Source: Bradyrhizobium sp. LMTR 3
Lineage (GTDB): Bacteria; Pseudomonadota; Alphaproteobacteria; Rhizobiales; Xanthobacteraceae
Direction: 5' to 3'
Assembly: GCF_001693485.1 (NCBI RefSeq)
Contig: NZ_MAXC01000033.1
Location: 434,001-498,000 of the forward strand
Length of the DNA stretch: 64,000 nt
Shown piece after piece: positions 60,120 through 64,000 of the stretch. The notes under the pieces are model-generated. The model was not told the DNA's origin, did no database searches, and saw nothing but the letters and a program-made list of their open reading frames with translations. A program made the position numbers and the translations under genes. Each line of letters starts with the position of its first letter. Position 1 is the stretch's first letter.

Positions 60120-61553
60120 TTACGCCGCCGCCGCTACGCGCAGACGATCGGCGATCCAGCGATCGAGATCGGACAAGGCGCGTGCGCTGAGCGCCTGCTT
60201 CTTGGCGACCGTCTTCTCATTGCCGCGCAGCCTGCTGCCATCGGGCTTCTTGGTCGGCACGCTGGCAAGCGGGGGAAACAGGCCGAAATTGATGTTCATC
60301 GGCTGGAACGAGCGTGTTCCGGCCTCGATCGTCTCGATGTGGCCGCCGGTGATATGGCCGAGCAGCGAGCCCAGCGCCGTGGTCGCAGGCGGCGGTTCGA
60401 GCGACTGTCCTCGCGCATTTGCCGCGGCATAGAGGCCTGCGATCAGGCCGATGCTCGCGGATTCCACATAGCCCTCGCAGCCGGTCATCTGGCCGGCAAA
60501 GCGCAGCCGTGATTGCGCGCGCAGCCGCAATTGCGCGTCCAGCAGCTTTGGCGAGTTCAGGAAGGTGTTGCGATGCAGGCCGCCGAGCCGCGCGAATTCG
60601 GCGTTCTCGAGCCCCGGAATGGTGCGGAACACACGCTGCTGCGCGCCGTAGTTTAGCTTGGTTTGGAAGCCCACCATGTTGTAGAGCGTGCCGAGTTTAT
60701 TATCCTGTCGCAACTGCACGATGGCATAAGGCTTGACCGTCGGATTGTGCGGATTGGTGAGCCCGACCGGCTTCATAGGACCGTGCCGCAGCGTCTCATG
60801 GCCGCGTTCGGCCATCACCTCGACCGGCAGGCAGCCGTCGAAATAGGGCGTATTTGTCTCCCAGTCCTTGAAGTCCACCTTCTCGCCGGCCAGCAATGCC
60901 GCGACGAAGGCGTCGTATTGCTCCTTCGTCATCGGGCAATTGATGTAGTCGGCGCCGGTGCCGCCGGGCCCGACCTTGTCGTAGCGCGACTGAAACCACG
61001 CCACCGACATGTCGATGGAGTCCTTGTGCACGATCGGTGCAATCGCATCGAAGAACGCCAGTGCGTTCTCGTCGGTCAGTTCGCGAATGGCGTCCGCCAG
61101 CGGCGCCGAGGTGAGGGGGCCGGTCGCGACGATCGCGTTGCCCCATTCGGCCGGCGGCAGGCCGGCGATTTCGGAGCGGTCGATCTCGATCAGGGGATGG
61201 TCGTGCAAGGCTCGGGTGACGGCGGCGGAAAACCCGTCGCGGTCGACCGCCAGCGCCCCGCCCGCAGGCACCTGGTTGGCGTCGGCGGAGCGCATGATCA
61301 GCGAGCCCAGCCGGCGCATTTCGGCGTGCAGCAGGCCCACGGCGTTGTTGGCAGCGTCGTCCGAGCGGAACGAATTGGAGCAGACGAGTTCGGCCAGGCC
61401 CTCGGTGCGATGGGCCTCGGTCATCCGCAAGGGGCGCATCTCATGCAGGACGACGCGAACGCCTGCATTGGCGATCTGCCAGGCCGCTTCCGAGCCGGCA
61501 AGGCCGCCGCCGATCACATGGACGGTGTCAGTTTTGGGAGTGTTGGAAATCAT
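60120..61553 (-). CDS. trmFO: tRNA (uracil-54-C5)-methyltransferase, folate/FAD-dependent
   Basis: A 477-residue flavoprotein that makes ribothymidine at position 54 of tRNA, using methylenetetrahydrofolate as carbon donor. The FAD motif GGGLAGSEAAW is at 15-25, the conserved cysteine at C58 in LVCSNSFRSDD, and GLIAGLYAAANARG near 370-383. The ATG at 61553 replaces a longer in-frame start at 61589. The family is found in alphaproteobacteria and Gram-positives instead of TrmA. A kinase-like gene follows after four bases. Confidence 0.96.
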   Translation of the reverse strand: MISNTPKTDTVHVIGGGLAGSEAAWQIANAGVRVVLHEMRPLRMTEAHRTEGLAELVCSNSFRSDDAANNAVGLLHAEMRRLGSLIMRSADANQVPAGGALAVDRDGFSAAVTRALHDHPLIEIDRSEIAGLPPAEWGNAIVATGPLTSAPLADAIRELTDENALAFFDAIAPIVHKDSIDMSVAWFQSRYDKVGPGGTGADYINCPMTKEQYDAFVAALLAGEKVDFKDWETNTPYFDGCLPVEVMAERGHETLRHGPMKPVGLTNPHNPTVKPYAIVQLRQDNKLGTLYNMVGFQTKLNYGAQQRVFRTIPGLENAEFARLGGLHRNTFLNSPKLLDAQLRLRAQSRLRFAGQMTGCEGYVESASIGLIAGLYAAANARGQSLEPPPATTALGSLLGHITGGHIETIEAGTRSFQPMNINFGLFPPLASVPTKKPDGSRLRGNEKTVAKKQALSARALSDLDRWIADRLRVAAAA

Positions 61554-61632
61554 GCGCGCAGGGTTAGCGCGTTTTCGCGCCTGGCGCACCTACGAAGCGC
61601 TTCCAAGCGAAGGCTGGCCTGGTGCAAACGAC

Positions 61633-61656
61633 AACGCCCGCAGCGGGGCGGGCGTT
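61633..61656 (-). terminator. hairpin downstream of the DUF1127 gene
   Basis: AACGCCCGC (61633-61641) pairs with GCGGGCGTT (61648-61656) around a six-base loop. It lies 30 bases after the DUF1127 stop and 80 bases before the trmFO start on the same strand. The T-run is broken, so efficiency is uncertain. Confidence 0.6.
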
Positions 61657-61685
61657 ATCCGTTCATCCAGGCGGCTGACCAATGA

Positions 61686-61838
61686 TCAGCCGTTATAGTT
61701 TCCGGCGGCAACGCGCGGGATGTCCGAACGATCAAGGCCAATATCGGCCAGTTCCCGATCGCTGAGCTGGGACAGTTCGCTGACATTGCGCTGATAATCC
61801 CGGAATGCCTGGATCATGCGGATGAGCGAGAGCAACAT
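61686..61838 (-). CDS. DUF1127 small protein, 50 residues
   Basis: A 50-residue protein with the DUF1127 layout: an N-terminal amphipathic stretch (LLSLIRMIQAFRDYQRN) and the conserved core LSQLSDRELADIGLDRSDIPRVA. AAGGAG stands seven bases before the ATG, so translation should be strong. DUF1127 peptides of rhizobia and Agrobacterium are abundant, often stress- or phosphate-linked, and influence metabolism and RNA turnover by unclear means. It is followed by a hairpin and then trmFO. Confidence 0.85.
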   Translation of the reverse strand: MLLSLIRMIQAFRDYQRNVSELSQLSDRELADIGLDRSDIPRVAAGNYNG

Positions 61839-62333
61839 GGTAGTCTCCTTGCAGTTACGATTCAGCCCTTGGAGGACGGCTTCACCGTTGAAATGAATAT
61901 AGCTTGGTTTTTTGCAGTGCAGAAGTTCCTATGTTGCGATGCAGCTAATCCTAAAACGCATAACGATGGTAACGGCCGTTTAACGCTTCGGCATAGTCGC
62001 GGATTAGCCGGCAGCAGCACGTGATGGCGTGCGCCAAATATGTAAAGTAATGCCGTAGATTTGCGGGTTTCTCGTAATCGTCAGATAACCCTGAATTGGC
62101 GATCAAGGAGGCCGGGAACCAGCTCGAAGGCTCTCAAGGGTCGACAAAACGTGTCGCAAATACCGATGCTTTTGGAATCTTCTTATGCGCGAATCGCATG
62201 CTGTTTGCAGAATAAATTGAATATGAATTCATTATTACGGTGAACAGCGCTCGACGCGGCTGCCGCAGGCAGCCCTGGTGAATGGGCCGAGCTGCGAAGG
62301 GCCGCTCACCACGGCCAGCCCTCTGAGTTCGTG
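61839..62333. other. 495-base intergenic region, AT-richer, no gene seen
   Basis: It separates the DUF1127 gene from the 3' end of the transglycosylase gene. Composition is clearly less GC-rich than the window. It should carry the DUF1127 promoter (61840-61990 on the minus strand). A short hairpin CGACA-AAACG-TGTCG lies at about 62141-62155. Open frames here have no protein-like features. A small RNA is possible but not shown. Confidence 0.5.
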
Positions 62334-63146
62334 TTAAGGCGCCCGCGAAAGCTGTGTCGCGAAATAGCCGATGGTCTTTGCGTAGACCTCGCTCTTGTTC
62401 CACTCCTTGATCGCAGCGAAATTGGCGCCGCCGGGCTCCCAGTCCTTGCCGCGCTGCCAGCCGTGGTTGGCGAGGAAGTTGGCGGTCGAGGCCAGCACGT
62501 CGGGCGGGCTACGCAGCAGGTCACGGCGGCCGTTGCCGTCGAAGTCGACCGCGAACTTGATGTAGGACGACGGCATGAACTGGGTCTGGCCGATTTCGCC
62601 GGCCCAGGCGCCGCGCATTTCCTGCGGCGCGATATCGCCGCGCTCGACGATGCGTAGTGCGTCCATCAACTCGGCCTTGAACATGTCGGCGCGGCGGCAA
62701 TCATAAGCCAGCGTCGCCAGCGCGCGCAGCGTCGGGAATTTTCCGATGTTGACGCCGAAATCGGTTTCCAGGCCCCAGATCGCCACCAAGACTTCTCCGG
62801 GCACGCCGTACGCCTGTTCGATGCGCCCGAGCACCGAGCCGTATTGCTTGAGCATGTTGGACCCACGCGTCAGCCGGGGCGGGACCATGCGGCCGGAGAA
62901 TTCCTCAAAACTCTGGCTGAAGACCTTCTGCGATTGGTCGCGGGCCAGCACGCTCTTGTCGAACGTGACGCCGGTCAAGCCGGCCTGGATGGCGGACGCC
63001 GATATTCCCTTGGATGCCGCTTCCTTCTTGAAGTCCTCCAGCCATGTTTCAAACGGGCTCGTGCCGCAGGGCGCCGCGAGCGCGGCCGTAGTGGTCAGTA
63101 GGAGCGCGCCCAAGGTCAGGGCGCGCAGGGAAAGGCGAGAAATCAT
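62334..63146 (-). CDS. lytic murein transglycosylase (MltB type)
   Basis: A 270-residue exported enzyme: a signal peptide at about 1-24 (ends ALA before APCG), then the MltB/RlpA-associated SLT fold with catalytic E127 in IWGLETDFG, the segment GAWAGEIGQTQFMPSSYIKFAVDFDGNGRRDL (about 178-209) and NFLANHGW. It cleaves glycan strands with formation of anhydro-muropeptides, the substrate class later processed by NagZ. No lipobox, so it should be soluble in the periplasm. It appears slightly short at the C-terminus compared with forms carrying a peptidoglycan-binding domain. Confidence 0.92.
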   Translation of the reverse strand: MISRLSLRALTLGALLLTTTAALAAPCGTSPFETWLEDFKKEAASKGISASAIQAGLTGVTFDKSVLARDQSQKVFSQSFEEFSGRMVPPRLTRGSNMLKQYGSVLGRIEQAYGVPGEVLVAIWGLETDFGVNIGKFPTLRALATLAYDCRRADMFKAELMDALRIVERGDIAPQEMRGAWAGEIGQTQFMPSSYIKFAVDFDGNGRRDLLRSPPDVLASTANFLANHGWQRGKDWEPGGANFAAIKEWNKSEVYAKTIGYFATQLSRAP

Positions 63147-63300
63147 CGTGCCGTTCGCTCCACGATCGATGCGTCTTCGGCGTTAGTGTCGACGCCACGC
63201 CGAATGTTCGAAGCAAGGTCGGCTAAAACAAGGCTTATGTAGGTGCGCGCAATGCTATTCCGTTGAACGTGCTCAATTCATCGTTAGTGAGCGGTGAACA

Positions 63301-63337
63301 ATCAAACCGCCGGGGCGGATTCGACCGGCGGTTTGAT
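63301..63337. terminator. strong hairpin between the transglycosylase and DUF2189 genes
   Basis: ATCAAACCGCCGG (63301-63313) and CCGGCGGTTTGAT (63325-63337) form a perfect thirteen-base stem with an eleven-base loop. On the minus strand it lies 20 bases after the DUF2189 stop, where the AT-rich foot of the stem fits an intrinsic terminator. Confidence 0.8.
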
Positions 63338-63356
63338 CGATCAGGTTCCGTGCAGG

Positions 63357-64000
63357 CTATACGTTGTCCCTGCGCCGCCAGGGGAACAGATTGGCCGGGA
63401 AATCGGCAGCAGGCTTGCGTTCGCGGTGCGGGCGGGGCGGAAGCGGCTGCGGGTTGAGTTCCGGCTCGATCGTCTCCCGATAGAGATGCCAGGTAGCGTG
63501 CCCAAGCAGCGGGATGACGACGGCAAGGCCGAGGAAGAACGGCAACGTTCCCGCGACCAGCAGCACCGCGACGATCAAGCCCCAGGCCGCCATCGGCACC
63601 GGGTTGTGTGCGACCGCGCGCAGCGAGGTCACCATCGCATCGCCAGCGCCGGCATGACGTTCCAGCATCAGTGGGAACGAGACCACGCTGATGCAGAGCG
63701 CGACGAGGGCAAACAGGAAGCCGACGCCGCAGCCAACCACGATTAGCCACCAGCCTTGTGGCGTCGTCAGCACGCGCGTCGCGAAATCGGAAAAGCCGGT
63801 CGCTCCCTCATAGCCGAACGCCGCGATGTAGATCGCCTGCGCGGTCGCCACCCAGGTCACGAAAAGTGCCAGCAGCAGCACGCCGAGCCCGAGCATCGCG
63901 CCGAACGACGGCGAGCGTACTACCTCGAGCGCATCCCAGGCGGTCGCCGGTTCACGGCGTTCGCGACGGCGGCTCATCTCGTAGAGGCCGAGCGCCGCGA
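63357..64000 (-). CDS. DUF2189 integral membrane protein, 5' end outside the window
   Basis: The minus-strand frame is still open at the window edge: seven codons before the internal ATG at 63977 read AALGLYE, and with MSRRRE they give the typical DUF2189 sequence LGLYE-SRRRE. The visible 214 residues hold at least four membrane helices (MLGLGVLLLALFVTWVATAQ, WWLIVVGCGVGFLFALVALC, AAWGLIVAVLLVAGTLPFFLGLAVVIPLLG) and a Pro/Arg-rich tail. Function unknown. The true start lies beyond 64000. Confidence 0.88.
   Translation of the reverse strand, partial: AALGLYEMSRRRERREPATAWDALEVVRSPSFGAMLGLGVLLLALFVTWVATAQAIYIAAFGYEGATGFSDFATRVLTTPQGWWLIVVGCGVGFLFALVALCISVVSFPLMLERHAGAGDAMVTSLRAVAHNPVPMAAWGLIVAVLLVAGTLPFFLGLAVVIPLLGHATWHLYRETIEPELNPQPLPPRPHRERKPAADFPANLFPWRRRDNV

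Noticed and set aside
62061..62243. 60-codon plus-strand frame before the transglycosylase gene
   Set aside because: Irregular composition and no ribosome binding site, in an AT-richer spacer.
1..64000. tRNA genes, rRNA genes, CRISPR arrays, prophage or insertion sequences
   Set aside because: Looked for in gaps and by motifs; no cloverleaf-like segment, spaced direct repeats, integrase or transposase was found.

Overview
The window is about 64 kb of high-GC chromosomal DNA from an alphaproteobacterium of the Bradyrhizobium group (Nitrobacteraceae/Bradyrhizobiaceae). The pointers are gene order (eno, an FtsB-like gene, pdhA-pdhB-pdhC-lpd; nagZ-scpA-scpB-tatABC-serS-surE-pcm-nlpD-yajC-secD-secF), an ExoR homologue, Bug-type solute receptors, a DUF1127 peptide, and intergenic palindromic repeats of the kind scattered through rhizobial genomes. 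No rRNA, tRNA, CRISPR array, transposase or phage gene was recognised. Most of the window is core chromosome, with accessory patches at about 14-22 kb and 31-37 kb.

Layout. 0-1.5 kb: cytochrome c and Vgb-like beta-propeller on the minus strand. 1.6-13.2 kb: enolase, two oxidoreductases, a septum-formation protein, the pyruvate dehydrogenase genes with two small extra genes inside the cluster (DUF5076 and a PH-domain membrane protein), then a threonine synthase. 13.2-22 kb: a Bug receptor plus an 81-bp relic of a second one, two tiny membrane proteins, a CNNM/CorC protein, an RTX calcium-binding protein and a very large autotransporter. The autotransporter passenger holds twelve exact 50-residue repeats, and its signal peptide lies in another reading frame. 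22.5-31.3 kb: ilvD, exoR, xthA, an RND efflux pair and a translationally coupled amidohydrolase. 31.4-37.7 kb: a tandem Spy/LTXXQ protein, an editing-domain-less threonyl-tRNA synthetase preceded by what reads as a threonine attenuator (leader peptide with four Thr codons in five, protector hairpin, terminator), and a Bug receptor/tartrate-dehydrogenase pair with a divergent LysR gene. 37.9-58.9 kb: erpA, dGTPase, argS, SPOR protein, nagZ, scpAB, tatABC, serS, surE, pcm, an NlpD-like LytM factor, a DUF815 ATPase, yajC-secD-secF, and homologues of the mitochondrial complex I assembly factors NDUFAF3 and NDUFAF6. 59-64 kb: a kinase-like/AMP-binding_C fusion, trmFO, a DUF1127 peptide, an MltB-type transglycosylase and a DUF2189 membrane protein cut by the window end.

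How it works together. The first half carries central carbon flow (enolase to acetyl-CoA) and branched-chain amino acid synthesis. The second half is a long block for envelope growth and protein export: Tat and Sec auxiliary machinery, peptidoglycan recycling and hydrolase control, chromosome condensation (ScpAB), and repair of aged protein (Pcm). The most unusual items are the threonine attenuator with its truncated ThrRS, the frame-split autotransporter, the NDUFAF3/NDUFAF6 pair behind secDF, the kinase/AMP-binding_C fusion, and a 5' hairpin that covers the nlpD ribosome binding site.
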